Shown: positions 32,201-42,950, numbered from the stretch's first letter. The stretch is 64,000 bases of DNA from Streptomyces sp. ICBB 8177 (GCF_003144095.1 NZ_NSKH01000018.1:994743-1058742); one strand, 5' to 3'. Notes: generated from the letters alone by a model not told the origin. Program-made: numbers and translations.

Positions 32201-32959
32201 ATGACCCTCTTCCGTGACGACGGCCTCGTGCTGCGGACGCAGAAGCTCGGCGAGGCCGACCGGATCGTCACGGTGCTCACCCGGCGGCACGGCAGGGTGC
32301 GGGCGGTCGCGCGGGGGGTGCGGCGGACCAAGTCGAAGTTCGGCGCGAGGTTGGAGCCGTTCTCCCACGTCGACGTGCAGTTCTTCGCGCGCGGCGGCGA
32401 ACTCGTCGGCCGCGGGCTGCCGTTGTGCACGCAGGTCGAGTCGATCGCCGCGTACGGCAGCGGCATCGTCGGCGACTACGCCCGCTACACCGCCGGGACC
32501 GCGATGCTGGAGACGGCCGAGCGGTTCACCGACCACGAGGGGGAGCCGGCCGTCCAGCAGTACCTGCTGCTGGTCGGCGCCCTGCGCACGCTCGCCTCCG
32601 GGGAGCACGACGCGCGCCTGGTGCTGGACGCCTTCCTGCTGCGCTCGCTGGCCGTCAACGGCTACGCGCCGAGCTTCGAGGCGTGCGCGCAGTGCGGCAT
32701 GCCCGGCCCGAACCGGTTCTTCTCGGTCGCCTCGGGAGGAGTGGTGTGCGGGGAGTGCCGGGTCCCCGGCAGCGTCGTACCCTCTCCGGAGTCGATGGAA
32801 CTGCTGGGGGCGCTCCTGACGGGCGACTGGCGGATCGTGGACTCCTGCGAGGAGCGGCACGCCCGGGAGGGCAGCGGGCTGGTCGCCGCGTACCTCCAGT
32901 GGCATCTGGAGCGGGGCCTGCGGTCGCTGCGGTTCGTCGAGAAGTCCGCCGGGTCGTAG
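32201..32959 (+). CDS. recO: DNA repair protein RecO
   Basis: 252 residues from ATG 32201. RecO loads RecA onto SSB-coated DNA with RecR in recombinational repair. The N-terminal OB fold starts [21 protein letters not shown] in pieces, with the typical [17 protein letters not shown] basic strand. A zinc motif FEACAQCG ... VCGECR follows in the C-terminal half. It precedes uppS with 43 bases between, the usual order. Confidence 0.95.
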   Translation: MTLFRDDGLVLRTQKLGEADRIVTVLTRRHGRVRAVARGVRRTKSKFGARLEPFSHVDVQFFARGGELVGRGLPLCTQVESIAAYGSGIVGDYARYTAGTAMLETAERFTDHEGEPAVQQYLLLVGALRTLASGEHDARLVLDAFLLRSLAVNGYAPSFEACAQCGMPGPNRFFSVASGGVVCGECRVPGSVVPSPESMELLGALLTGDWRIVDSCEERHAREGSGLVAAYLQWHLERGLRSLRFVEKSAGS

Positions 32960-33002
32960 GCCCGGACGGGGCACGGATACACGGGAGAAGGTAAAAGAGC
33001 GC

Positions 33003-33830
33003 ATGGCACGTCGTGGGATTCTCAGCCGCAACCGCCGCGAGTACCGGGTCCCCGACCCGCACCCGTCCGGCGCCCGGCCACCGAAGATCCCCGCCGAACT
33101 GGTGCCGAACCACGTCGCCGTGGTCATGGACGGCAACGGCCGCTGGGCCAAGCAGCGGGGCCTGCCGCGCACCGAGGGCCACAAGGTCGGCGAGGGCGTG
33201 GTGATGGACGTGCTCAAGGGCTGCATCGAGATGGGCGTGAAGAACCTCTCGCTGTACGCCTTCTCCACCGAGAACTGGAAGCGCTCACCGGAGGAGGTGC
33301 GCTTCCTGATGAACTTCAACCGCGACGTCATCCGCCGCCGCCGCGACGAGATGGACGAACTGGGCATCCGCATCCGCTGGACCGGGCGGATGCCCAAGCT
33401 GTGGAAGTCGGTCGTCCAGGAACTCCAGGTCGCCCAGGAGCAGACCGTCGACAACGACGCGATGACGCTGTACTTCTGCGTCAACTACGGCGGCCGGGCG
33501 GAGATCGCCGACGCGGCGGCGGCCATGGCGGCCGACGTGAGGGCCGGGCGGCTCGACCCGTCGAAGGTCACCGAGCGCACCTTCGCCAGGTACCTGTACT
33601 ACCCGGACATGCCCGACGTGGACCTGTTCGTGCGGCCCTCCGGCGAGCAGCGCACCTCCAACTACCTGATCTGGCAGTCCGCGTACGCCGAGATGGTCTT
33701 CCAGGACGTGCTGTGGCCGGACTTCGACCGCCGCGACCTGTGGCGGGCCTGCCTGGAGTACGCCTCCCGCGACCGCCGCTTCGGCGGCGCGATCCCCAAC
33801 GAGATGGCGGAGGGTCTGCGCAAGGGCTAG
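33003..33830 (+). CDS. uppS: isoprenyl transferase (undecaprenyl diphosphate synthase family)
   Basis: 275 residues. A cis-prenyltransferase making the lipid carrier for peptidoglycan. The diphosphate-binding motif [17 protein letters not shown] includes Asp43. [23 protein letters not shown]-like (YFCVNYGGR) and the C-terminal [20 protein letters not shown] split are hallmark motifs. The chain length of the product cannot be inferred. It forms a recO-uppS unit. A strong hairpin follows the gene. Confidence 0.95.
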   Translation: MARRGILSRNRREYRVPDPHPSGARPPKIPAELVPNHVAVVMDGNGRWAKQRGLPRTEGHKVGEGVVMDVLKGCIEMGVKNLSLYAFSTENWKRSPEEVRFLMNFNRDVIRRRRDEMDELGIRIRWTGRMPKLWKSVVQELQVAQEQTVDNDAMTLYFCVNYGGRAEIADAAAAMAADVRAGRLDPSKVTERTFARYLYYPDMPDVDLFVRPSGEQRTSNYLIWQSAYAEMVFQDVLWPDFDRRDLWRACLEYASRDRRFGGAIPNEMAEGLRKG

Positions 33831-33850
33831 CCCGCCCGCTTCCCGCCATA

Positions 33851-33889
33851 CGAAGGCCCCGGCGTCCCCCGTGGACACCGGGGCCTTCG
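33851..33889 (+). terminator. hairpin terminator after uppS
   Basis: CGAAGGCCCCGG (33851-33862) pairs perfectly with CCGGGGCCTTCG (33878-33889), 20 bases after the uppS stop. Confidence 0.75.
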
Positions 33890-33917
33890 CCGTCTGCGCC
33901 TCCGCTCGCCGAACGTT

Positions 33918-33943
33918 CTGACATCTCATGCAATAATTGTCAG
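33918..33943 (+). promoter_or_regulatory. candidate operator abutting the TetR start codon
   Basis: CTGACA (33918-33923) and TGTCAG (33938-33943) form a dyad with a 14-base AT-rich centre containing AATAAT, a possible -10 box. The ATG at 33945 follows at once, so the message may be leaderless and the regulator probably represses itself here. Confidence 0.5.
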
Positions 33944-33944
33944 C

Positions 33945-34508
33945 ATGTCCGACGACGAGAAGCTGGAAGCGATCCTGGGCGCCGCCTACGAGTGCTTCCG
34001 GCTGCACGGCGTGCGGCGGACGACCATGGACGACATCGCCCGTCACGCGGGCATGTCACGACCGGCCGTCTACCAGCACGTACGCAACAAGGAAGACGCC
34101 TTCCGGCGGCTGGCGACCCGGCTGTTCTCGCAGGCGATGGCCGACTTCCGGGCCGGCCTCGACGCCGACGCGCCGTTCCCCGAGCGGCTGGCGCTGGCCC
34201 TGGCGGCCAAGCTCCGACTGGTGATCAAGATCTGGTCGGAGAGCCCGCACGCCGAGGAACTGCTCGGCGAGGGCGTCAAGCTCACCGCCGACCTGGTCTT
34301 CGAGGCGCACGCCGCCACCCTCGACGCGCTGACCGCCGCCGTACGCGCCGAGCGTCCCGACGCCGACGCCGAGGAGTTCGCCGAGCTGCTGATGGCGCTC
34401 GGCCGCGGCCTGGAAGTGCGCTCGGCCGACCCCGACGTCCCGCTGCGGCGGCTGCGGCAGGGCGTCGCACTGCTCGTCGCGGGTCTCGACCACCCCGCAA
34501 CCGCCTGA
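33945..34508 (+). CDS. TetR family transcriptional regulator
   Basis: 187 residues. The N-terminal helix-turn-helix is clear (RTTMDDIARHAGMSRPAVYQHVRNKEDAF in pieces). The C-terminal ligand domain is variable. It lies 17 bases upstream of an MMPL exporter on the same strand, so it most likely represses both genes until a substrate binds. An inverted repeat directly before the start codon is its probable operator. No obvious Shine-Dalgarno sequence precedes the ATG. Confidence 0.9.
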   Translation: MSDDEKLEAILGAAYECFRLHGVRRTTMDDIARHAGMSRPAVYQHVRNKEDAFRRLATRLFSQAMADFRAGLDADAPFPERLALALAAKLRLVIKIWSESPHAEELLGEGVKLTADLVFEAHAATLDALTAAVRAERPDADAEEFAELLMALGRGLEVRSADPDVPLRRLRQGVALLVAGLDHPATA

Positions 34509-34525
34509 AGCCGTAAGGGGACGCC

Positions 34526-36742
34526 ATGTCCGTACTGCTGCACCGAATAGGCCGCACCGCGTACCACCGCCGCAAGACGGTGCTCGCGGTGTGGCTGGTG
34601 ATCCTCGCCGCGCTGGTGGCCTGCGTGGCCGCGTTCGGCGGCAGGCTGGACGACACCTTCAGCGTGCCCGGCGCCCAGTCCCAGCAGGCGCTGAACACCC
34701 TGAAGAAGACCCTCCCGGCCGCCTCCGGGACCAACGCCCAGATCGTCTATACCGTCCCGCGCGGCAAGGACGTCACCAAGCCGCCCTACGCCACCGCCAT
34801 CGCGGACAGCCTGGCGAAGGTCGCGCGCACCCCGCAGCAGGACGCCGTCATCACGCCGCAGCAGGCCCACACGGTCTCCCCGGACCACTCGGCCGCCGTG
34901 GCCCAGGTGCAGTACCCGCTGCAACGCGCCGAGGTCAAGCAGTCCTCGCTGGACGCGGTCGAGGCCGCCGCGAGGACGGCGAAGGCCGACGGGCTGAGCG
35001 TCTCGGTCGGCGGCACCGCCTACGGCAGCCGGGGTGTCCAGGTCGGGCCCGGCGAGATGATCGGCGTGGTGGTCGCGCTCGCCGTGCTGGTGATCACCTT
35101 CGGCTCGCTGCTCGCCGCCGGGATGCCGCTGGTCTCCGCGCTGCTCGGGGTGGGTGTGGCGCTGGTCGGACTGATGGCGCTGACCCCACTGGTGTCGGTC
35201 TCCTCGACGGCGGTCACCCTCGCGCTGATGCTGGGGCTCGCGGTCGGCATCGACTACGCCCTGTTCATCCTCTCCCGGCACCGCTCCCAGCTCGCCCGCG
35301 GCATGGAGCCGCGTGAGTCGGCGGCCCTGGCCAACAGCACCGCGGGCAGCGCCGTGGTCTTCGCGGGCAGCACCGTGATCATCGCGCTGGCCGCGCTCAG
35401 CGTGATCGGCATCCCGTTCCTGACCGTGATGGGCCTCGGCGCGGCCGGCGCGGTGCTGATCGCGGTGCTGGTGGCGCTCACCCTGCTGCCCGCGCTCGCC
35501 GGGTTCGCGGGGGAGCGGCTGGTGCCCAAGCCGGGTTCGCGGGCCGCGCTGCGCGCCCGGGCGGCGGCCGGGGACGGGGACGACGAGGGCGGGCGCGGGC
35601 GCGACACGATGGGCGCGCGCTGGATCCGGTTCGCCACCGCCAAGCCCCTGCTGACCGTGGTCGCGGTCGTCGGCGCGCTGGTGGTCGCCGCGCTGCCCGC
35701 CGGGGACCTGCGGCTGGGGCTGCCGGACAACGGTTCGGCGGCCAAGGGTTCCAGCGAGCGCGTCGCCTACGACACCATCAGCGACCACTTCGGGCCCGGC
35801 TTCAACGGCCCCCTGCTGGTCCTGGCCGACGGCCCGGCGACCGGCCCCGCCGCCCAGCGCGCCGCGCTCGGCGTGGCCAAGGAGCTGCACGGCCTGCCCG
35901 GCGTGGTCGCGGTCGCGCCGCCGCAGCCGACCAAGGCGGCCGGGCAGTCGGTCATCCAGGTCGTCCCGGCCGGCGGTCCCGAGGACCAGCGCACCACCGA
36001 CCTGGTCAACGTCATCCGCGACAAGGCCGGTGCCATCCACACGGCCACCGGCGAGACCGTCTCGGTCACCGGCACCACCGCCGTCAACATCGACGTCTCC
36101 AACCGCCTGCGCGACTCGCTCCTGCCGTACCTGGGCATCGTCGTCGGGCTCAGCCTGATCCTGCTGATGATCGTCTTCCGGTCCCTGGTGGTCCCGGTCA
36201 AGGCGACCGGCGGGTTCCTGCTGTCGGTCGCGGCCTCGCTCGGCCTGGTGGTCGCGCTCTTCCAGTGGGGCTGGCTCGCGGACGCGCTCGGGGTGGCCAG
36301 GACCGGTCCGGTCGTCAGCTTCCTGCCCATCATCCTGATCGGCGTGCTGTTCGGGCTCGCCATGGACTACGAGGTCTTCCTCGTCTCCGGCGTCCGCGAG
36401 GAATGGGTGCGCACCGGGCGGGCGAAGGAGGCCGTGGTGGACGGTGCCCGGCACAACACCCGGGTCGTCACCGCCGCCGCGCTCATCATGTTCACCGTCT
36501 TCGCGGGCTTCTTCCCGACCGACGACGCGTTCATCAAGCCGATCGCGTTCTCCCTCGGCGTGGGCGTGCTGCTGGACGCCTTCGCGGTGCGCATGACGCT
36601 CGTCCCGGCGATCCTGGCCCTGGTCGGGCGCGCCGCGTGGTGGCTGCCGCGACCGCTGGAGCGCCTGCTGCCCAACCTCGACGTGGAGGGATCGGGGCCC
36701 GCCGCGGACGGCGAGCGGGCCGCCGGGGTGCCGGTGCGGTAG
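34526..36742 (+). CDS. MMPL family transporter
   Basis: 738 residues with the two-fold RND/MMPL layout: a membrane segment (VLAVWLVILAALVACVAAF), an extracytoplasmic loop, five clustered helices, a cytoplasmic Arg/Asp linker (DGDDEGGRGRDTMGARW), then a second loop and helix block. The Asp-Tyr proton-relay motifs GIDYALFILSRHR and AMDYEVFLVSGVREEW are present, one per half. Proton-driven export of lipids or lipophilic drugs is the family role. Controlled by the preceding TetR gene by inference. A convergent hairpin separates it from zur. Confidence 0.92.
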   Translation: MSVLLHRIGRTAYHRRKTVLAVWLVILAALVACVAAFGGRLDDTFSVPGAQSQQALNTLKKTLPAASGTNAQIVYTVPRGKDVTKPPYATAIADSLAKVARTPQQDAVITPQQAHTVSPDHSAAVAQVQYPLQRAEVKQSSLDAVEAAARTAKADGLSVSVGGTAYGSRGVQVGPGEMIGVVVALAVLVITFGSLLAAGMPLVSALLGVGVALVGLMALTPLVSVSSTAVTLALMLGLAVGIDYALFILSRHRSQLARGMEPRESAALANSTAGSAVVFAGSTVIIALAALSVIGIPFLTVMGLGAAGAVLIAVLVALTLLPALAGFAGERLVPKPGSRAALRARAAAGDGDDEGGRGRDTMGARWIRFATAKPLLTVVAVVGALVVAALPAGDLRLGLPDNGSAAKGSSERVAYDTISDHFGPGFNGPLLVLADGPATGPAAQRAALGVAKELHGLPGVVAVAPPQPTKAAGQSVIQVVPAGGPEDQRTTDLVNVIRDKAGAIHTATGETVSVTGTTAVNIDVSNRLRDSLLPYLGIVVGLSLILLMIVFRSLVVPVKATGGFLLSVAASLGLVVALFQWGWLADALGVARTGPVVSFLPIILIGVLFGLAMDYEVFLVSGVREEWVRTGRAKEAVVDGARHNTRVVTAAALIMFTVFAGFFPTDDAFIKPIAFSLGVGVLLDAFAVRMTLVPAILALVGRAAWWLPRPLERLLPNLDVEGSGPAADGERAAGVPVR

Positions 36743-36753
36743 TCCCGGGGGAA

Positions 36754-36797
36754 GGCGTGGGAGAGGGGCGGCGGCACCGGACACCGCCCCTCTCACG
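36754..36797. terminator. bidirectional hairpin between the MMPL gene and zur
   Basis: AGAGGGGCGG (36761-36770) pairs with CCGCCCCTCT (36783-36792). The stem extends past a two-base bulge through GCGTG/CACGC. It lies between converging genes. Confidence 0.65.
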
Positions 36798-36817
36798 CGT
36801 TCAGTGCCCGGCCGGCG

Positions 36818-37231
36818 TCACTCCTTCATCCGGGCGCAGCTCTCGCAGGTGCCGAAGATCTCGATCGTGTGGTCCACGTCCACGTATCCGTGCTCGGTGG
36901 CGAGGGCCTCCGCCCACTTCTCCACCGCCGGGCCCTCCACCTCGACCGCCTTGCCGCACTCGCGGCAGACCAGGTGGTGGTGGTGGCCGCTGCTGCACCG
37001 CCGGTAGACCGCCTCGCCCTCGCTGGTGCGCAGCACGTCCACCTCGCCCGCGTCGGCCAGCGACTGGAGGGTGCGGTAGACCGTGGTCAGCCCGACCGAG
37101 TCGCCGCGGTGCCGCAGCAGGTCGTGCAGCTCCTGCGCGCTGCGGAACTCGTCGACCTCGGACAGCGCGGCCGAGACCGCTGCCCGCTGCCGGGTCGAAC
37201 GGCCCTGCACGGGCGGGTTTGCGGTGGCCAC
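36818..37231 (-). CDS. zur: zinc uptake regulator Zur (Fur family)
   Basis: 137 residues from GTG at 37231, which has GAGGAGG upstream on the minus strand. It opens VATANPPVQGRSTRQRAAV, as streptomycete Zur (FurB) does. The winged helix contains SVGLTTVYRTLQSLADAGEVD. The metal sites are CSSGHHHHLVC and RECG, with a C-terminal structural FGTCESC. Zur represses zinc uptake and alternative ribosomal protein genes when zinc is ample. Divergent from glyS across 260 bases. Confidence 0.93.
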   Translation of the reverse strand: MATANPPVQGRSTRQRAAVSAALSEVDEFRSAQELHDLLRHRGDSVGLTTVYRTLQSLADAGEVDVLRTSEGEAVYRRCSSGHHHHLVCRECGKAVEVEGPAVEKWAEALATEHGYVDVDHTIEIFGTCESCARMKE

Positions 37232-37491
37232 GATCGTCCTCCTCGGTGCCGCGCGGGCTCGTGTCGCCGGTACTGCCCCCATTGTGCCAGCGCCCGCCGA
37301 CAGCCGGGCGGGCGCGCGCCGGGCCCCGGCGGGGCGGCCGGTGCGCGGAAAAGCGGGAACCGATTTGATCCGGGGGGTGCGGACGCCGGTAATCTGAGGT
37401 ATTCGCTGGGCCGCAGCGGGCCGCCTGAACACGACGCGCGGGTACCGAGCGGATCCCACACTGACCGCTTCGTCGTACTGAAGAGAGCACC

Positions 37492-38874
<1,383 letters not shown>

Positions 38875-38888
38875 CCGGAGGTCGGGCC

Positions 38889-39251
38889 GGGGGCCACTCG
38901 CCGTTGTGGTTGCGGTGGTTGGGCGGCCACCGGCCGGTGGGGGTTGAGCGCGCAGTTCCCCGCGCCCCTTGCGGGGCTATCGCGGTCCGCTGTGCCTTTT
39001 AGGGGCGCGGGGAACTGCACGACCAGCCACGACGGTGGTGCTGGGGGCCACTCGCCGTTGCCATGGCGGTAGTTGGGCGGCCACCGGCCGGTGGAGGCCG
39101 CTCGCGCAGTTCCCCGCGCCCCTTACGGGGCGACCGCGGTCCGCTGAGCCTTTAGGGGCGCGGGAACTGCGCGAACAGCCACAGCGGTGCCGCGGGGGGC
39201 CACTCGCCTTCGTGGCAGCGGTGGTTGGCCGGCCACCGGCCGGTGGGGGTC
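38889..39251. repeat. ~153-bp intergenic tandem repeat, 2.3 copies
   Basis: Copies begin with GGGGGCCACTCGCC at 38889, 39043 and 39195 (spacing 154 and 152). Each full copy contains CGGCCACCGGCCGGTGG, the inward core GCGCAGTTCCCCGCGCCCCT and its inverted partner AGGGGCGCGGG(G)AACTGC. The third copy is cut off at 39249, immediately before the MarR stop codon (39250-39252). The core is the same as at 5331-5452. The gap between glyS and the marR-type gene holds nothing else. Confidence 0.85.
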
Positions 39252-39687
39252 AACCCAGCAGCTTGCCCACGATGCGGTCAAGGGCTGCCAAGTCCTCGGG
39301 CGGCAGGGACAGCAGGGCATCCGGCGGGGTGCCCAGGATCGCGTCGGCGCGCGAGGCCTCCGCCTCGCCCGCCTCCGTCAGGCGGACGAGTTTGGAGCGG
39401 CCGTCCGCCGGGTTCGCCGTGCGTTCGACCAGCCCGCGCCGCGCGAGGTCGTCGACGATGAGCGTCGCGTACGGCGCGTCGATGACCATCCAGTCCGCGA
39501 GCGCCCGCAGGGTGATCGGCCCGCGGGCGATCCGCCGCAGCGCCTTGACCCGGTTGAAGCTCATCCCGAGCGCGGCACCGACCTCCTTGCGGCGGTCGTG
39601 GGTCTCGTGCAGCAGCGTGTGCAGGTTCCGCCAGACCTGTTCCGCGGTCTGCGCGGTCGGGTCGGCGGTCACTCGTGTCGCGTCCAT
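39250..39687 (-). CDS. MarR family transcriptional regulator
   Basis: 145 residues from ATG 39687. The winged helix shows as MSFNRVKALRRIARGPITLR then LADWMVIDAPYATLIVDDLA and LVERTANPADGRSKLVRLTEAG, the beta-wing 'DGR' motif of MarR. Its start codon overlaps the stop of the upstream MFS gene (ATGA at 39684-39689), so the two are translationally coupled. It probably represses that exporter. A dyad upstream of the MFS gene is the likely binding site. Confidence 0.92.
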   Translation of the reverse strand: MDATRVTADPTAQTAEQVWRNLHTLLHETHDRRKEVGAALGMSFNRVKALRRIARGPITLRALADWMVIDAPYATLIVDDLARRGLVERTANPADGRSKLVRLTEAGEAEASRADAILGTPPDALLSLPPEDLAALDRIVGKLLG

Positions 39688-41132
39688 CAGGCGTTCACCG
39701 GCATCTTGATCTCGTCGGTCTGGAGGCGGTCCGCGGTGCGCTCCGCGGTGGCCCGCGCCCAGCGACCGGAGGTGATCGTACCGACGAGCAGGACGACCGC
39801 GCCGCACGCGGCGATGATCCACCACGCGGTCCGGCTGCTGTCGGTGAACTGCTGCCCGTAGCCGCCGGTGACCCCGGCGGCCATGACCGCGCCGATCACG
39901 GCGACGCCGAGCGAGCTGCCGATCTGGCGGCTGGTGGAGGCGACCGCGGCCGCCACGCCCGCCTGGGAGCGCGGCATGCCGGACACCGCCGTGTTGGTGA
40001 TCGGGGCGTTGACCAGGCCGAAGCCGATGCCGAAGATCACGTAGCCGAGCATCAGCAGCACCGTCGGCATGTTCGTGGCGTAGCCCAGCGCCAGCATCAC
40101 GCCGCTGAGGCACATGCAGGAACCGGCCAGCAGCAGCGGCACCCGCGGCCCCCGGCCGCCGACGATGCGGCCCGACAGCGGGGCGAAGACCAGTGCCATC
40201 GCGGCCATCGGCAGCATGTACAGACCGGCGTGGAGCGCGTCGAGGTGGCGCACGTCCTGTAGGTAGAGCGTGTTGAGGAAGAGGAAGCCGCCGAGCGCGG
40301 CGAAGCCGCTGACGGCGATCACGGTGGCGCCGGAGAACGGCGCGCTGCGGAAGAACCGCAGGTCGATCAGGGGCTCCTTGCGCCGCGGCTCGTAGAGCCC
40401 GAGGCCGACGACGGAGAGCACGGCCAGCGCGCCGCAGCCGAGGATCAGCGGCGAGGTCCAGCCGTGGCCGGGGGACTCGATGATGCCGTAGGTGACCGAG
40501 GCGAGCAGCACGATCATCAGCACCTGGCCGACCGGGTCGGGCCTGCGCGCCTTGGGTGCCCGGGACTCCGGGACGAACAGCCGGGTCAGCACCAGCGCGG
40601 CCAGGCCGATCGGCACGTTGATCCAGAAGATCGACCGCCAGCCGACCGTCTCGACCAGCGCGCCGCCGATGATCGGGCCCGCCGACATGCTGATGCCGAC
40701 CACGCCGCCCCACACGCCGATGGCGCGGGCGCGTTCCCTGGGGTCGGTGAAGGTGTTGGTGATGATCGACATCGCCACCGGGTTGAGCATGGAGCCGCCG
40801 ATCGCCTGGAGCATCCGGAACGCGATCAGCCAGCTCAGGCTGGGCGCCAGACTGCACAGCAGGGAGGCGGTCGTGAAGATCGCCAGGCCCGCCTGGAAGA
40901 CCCGGCGGCGGCCTATTCGGTCGGCGGTCGAACCGGACAGCATCAGCAGGCTGGCCAGGACCAGCGTGTAGGCGTCGATCGTCCACTGGAGGCCGGACAC
41001 GCCCGCGTGCAGTTCCTTCTGCATCGAGGGCAGCGCGACGTTGAGGACGGTGTTGTCCAGGCTGACGATGAGCAGGCTCATGCAGCAGATCGCCAGGACG
41101 AGCAGGCGTCGCCTGCGGGTCAGCTCGGGCAC
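39687..41132 (-). CDS. MFS drug efflux transporter (DHA2, 14-TM type)
   Basis: 481 residues from GTG at 41132, chosen because GGGGAG lies 8 bases before it. Motifs of the DHA2 group: LDNTVLNVALPSMQKEL (motif D1), GSTADRIGRRRVF (motif A) and AIGGSMLNPVAMSI. About 14 hydrophobic segments can be counted. Proton-coupled export of toxic compounds is likely. Overlaps the MarR gene downstream by ATGA. The upstream region holds a 9-bp dyad. Confidence 0.9.
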   Translation of the reverse strand: MPELTRRRRLLVLAICCMSLLIVSLDNTVLNVALPSMQKELHAGVSGLQWTIDAYTLVLASLLMLSGSTADRIGRRRVFQAGLAIFTTASLLCSLAPSLSWLIAFRMLQAIGGSMLNPVAMSIITNTFTDPRERARAIGVWGGVVGISMSAGPIIGGALVETVGWRSIFWINVPIGLAALVLTRLFVPESRAPKARRPDPVGQVLMIVLLASVTYGIIESPGHGWTSPLILGCGALAVLSVVGLGLYEPRRKEPLIDLRFFRSAPFSGATVIAVSGFAALGGFLFLNTLYLQDVRHLDALHAGLYMLPMAAMALVFAPLSGRIVGGRGPRVPLLLAGSCMCLSGVMLALGYATNMPTVLLMLGYVIFGIGFGLVNAPITNTAVSGMPRSQAGVAAAVASTSRQIGSSLGVAVIGAVMAAGVTGGYGQQFTDSSRTAWWIIAACGAVVLLVGTITSGRWARATAERTADRLQTDEIKMPVNA

Positions 41133-41151
41133 GTACGACTCCCCGTGAGTG

Positions 41152-41184
41152 GTTGTACGGATAGAACTATTAATACCGTACAAC
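41152..41184 (-). promoter_or_regulatory. dyad operator upstream of the MFS-MarR operon
   Basis: GTTGTACGG (41152-41160) and CCGTACAAC (41176-41184) are perfectly complementary around a 15-base AT-rich centre with TATTAATA-like sequence. It lies 20 bases before the MFS start codon and is a strong candidate MarR site. Confidence 0.7.
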
Positions 41185-41273
41185 TAAAACGGGGCCGCGC
41201 TTCATTCCCGGGGGAGCGCCGGGGGGCGAGACCCCGAGGGCGGACCTATGGCCGGGCGGGGGCGCTCAGGCCC

Positions 41274-41873
41274 TCAGGCGGAGGCGCCCAGGCCGGTCAG
41301 GACCAGGGCGCGGATCGCCTCGAAGGCGGGGCGGATGTCGTCCGACGCCCAGTCCGCCGCGTAGGCGGGGTCGTGGAAGCGGCCGGTGGCGTCCCACACC
41401 GCGCGGGCGGCGCGCGCGGGCTCGGCGGCCGGGCCGCCCGCGGCGAACTCGCCCCGGGCGACGCCGTCCTCGATCACCTGGGTCAACTGGCCGACCAGTG
41501 TGGTGACATGGCGGTCGACCACCTCGCTGTGCTCGCCGACGAGCACCATGTACGTGGCGAACAGCTCGGGGTCGTCGCCCGCCTTGTGGCGCTTGGCCTC
41601 GAACAGCGACTCCAGCCACGCCCCCAGCCGCTGCGGCGCGGGGCCGGAGCCGGCCGCGACGTCGGCCAGCGCGATCTCCGACCGCTCCAGCCAGCGGGCG
41701 GTCACCGCCTCGCGCAGCGCCGCCTTGCTGGGGAAGTGCCGGTAGACGCTGCCGTGGCTGACCCCGAGCGCCCGCGCCACGTCCACCACGGTGGCCTTCG
41801 CCGGGCCGTAGCGGCGCAGCACCTCCTCGGTGGCTTCGAGGATGCGGTCGGGGGTCAGCGCGTCCGGCGGCAT
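41274..41873 (-). CDS. TetR family transcriptional regulator
   Basis: 199 residues from ATG 41873. Opens LTPDRILEATEEVLRRYGPA and has the TetR helix-turn-helix VVDVARALGVSHGSVYRHF. C-terminal residues 80-199 form a helical ligand domain of the TetR_C type. It follows the aldo/keto reductase gene on the same strand by 75 bases, so it may be co-transcribed with it and bind the large palindrome at 42991-43032. Confidence 0.9.
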   Translation of the reverse strand: MPPDALTPDRILEATEEVLRRYGPAKATVVDVARALGVSHGSVYRHFPSKAALREAVTARWLERSEIALADVAAGSGPAPQRLGAWLESLFEAKRHKAGDDPELFATYMVLVGEHSEVVDRHVTTLVGQLTQVIEDGVARGEFAAGGPAAEPARAARAVWDATGRFHDPAYAADWASDDIRPAFEAIRALVLTGLGASA

Positions 41874-41948
41874 GCGGTCCGGCCTTTCTGCGTCGCGGGC
41901 GGCGGTAGGCCCGGCCGGGCGGCGGGCCGCTGCTCACCGCCCGGCGGG

Positions 41949-42950
41949 TCACTTCTCGCTGTCGAGGTGCGCCATCTGGGAGTCGGGGTAACGGGCACCC
42001 GCGGCGGCTCCGGCCGGTACGGCCTTCTCGACGGCCGCCAGGTCGGCGTCGTCCAGCGTGACGTCCAGCGCGCCGAGCGCCTCGGCCAGCCGGTCCCGGC
42101 GCCGGGCACCCACGAGCGGGACGATGTCCTCACCCCGGGAGAGCACCCAGGCGATGGCGATCTGGGCGACGGTAGCACCCTTGGCCTCGGCGATCCGGCG
42201 CAAGGCGTCGACCAGGTCGAGGTTGCGCTCGACGTTGCCGGCCGCGAAGCGCGGGCTGAAGGCGCGGAAGTCGCCCTCGCCGGGCTTGCGGTCGCGCGTC
42301 CAGTGGCCGCTGAGCAGACCGCGGGAGAGCACGCCGTACGCGGTGACGGCGACGCCGAGTTCGCGGGCGGTGGGCAGGATCGCGTCCTCGATGCCCCGGG
42401 AGAACAGGGAGTACTCGATCTGGACGTCGCTGATCGGGGCGACCGCGGCGGCCCGGCGCAGGGTGTCGGCGCCGACCTCGGACAGGCCGATGTGCCGCAC
42501 CCAGCCCTTCTCGACCGCCTCGGCGATCGCGCCCACGGTCTCCTCGACGGGCACGTCGGGGTCGACGCGGGCGATCCGGTAGACGTCGATGTGGTCGGTG
42601 CCCAGGCGCTGGAGCGAGTAGGCCAGGAAGTTGCGGACCGCGGCCGGGCGGCCGTCGTAGCCGCCCCAGCCGCCCTCCGCGTCGCGCAGGGCGCCGAACT
42701 TGACGCTGATCAGGGCGTTGTCGCGGCTGCCGGGACGGGCGGCGAGGGCGTCGCGGATGAGCAGTTCGTTGTGGCCCATGCCGTAGAAGTCGCCGGTGTC
42801 CAGCAGGGTGACGCCGGCGTCCAGGGCGGCGTGGATCGTGGCGATGGACTCGGCGCGGTCCGCCTCGCCGTACAGGGCGGACATGCCCATGCAGCCGAGG
42901 CCGATCGCGGAGGTGACCGGACCGGTCGTGCCGAGGGTGCGGGTACGCAT
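41949..42950 (-). CDS. aldo/keto reductase
   Basis: 333 residues from ATG 42950 (MRTRTLGTTGPVTSAIGLGC). AKR barrel using NADPH: catalytic Asp/Tyr in LLDTGDFYGMGHNE, Lys in LISVKFGAL, and the SVRRIGLSE-like VRHIGLSEVGADTLRRA cofactor region. The IDVYRIARVDPDVPVEETVGA stretch marks the YajO/perakine-reductase-like subgroup. Probably reduces a small aldehyde or ketone; substrate unknown. TetR follows. A long palindrome lies just upstream. Confidence 0.9.
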   Translation of the reverse strand: MRTRTLGTTGPVTSAIGLGCMGMSALYGEADRAESIATIHAALDAGVTLLDTGDFYGMGHNELLIRDALAARPGSRDNALISVKFGALRDAEGGWGGYDGRPAAVRNFLAYSLQRLGTDHIDVYRIARVDPDVPVEETVGAIAEAVEKGWVRHIGLSEVGADTLRRAAAVAPISDVQIEYSLFSRGIEDAILPTARELGVAVTAYGVLSRGLLSGHWTRDRKPGEGDFRAFSPRFAAGNVERNLDLVDALRRIAEAKGATVAQIAIAWVLSRGEDIVPLVGARRRDRLAEALGALDVTLDDADLAAVEKAVPAGAAAGARYPDSQMAHLDSEK

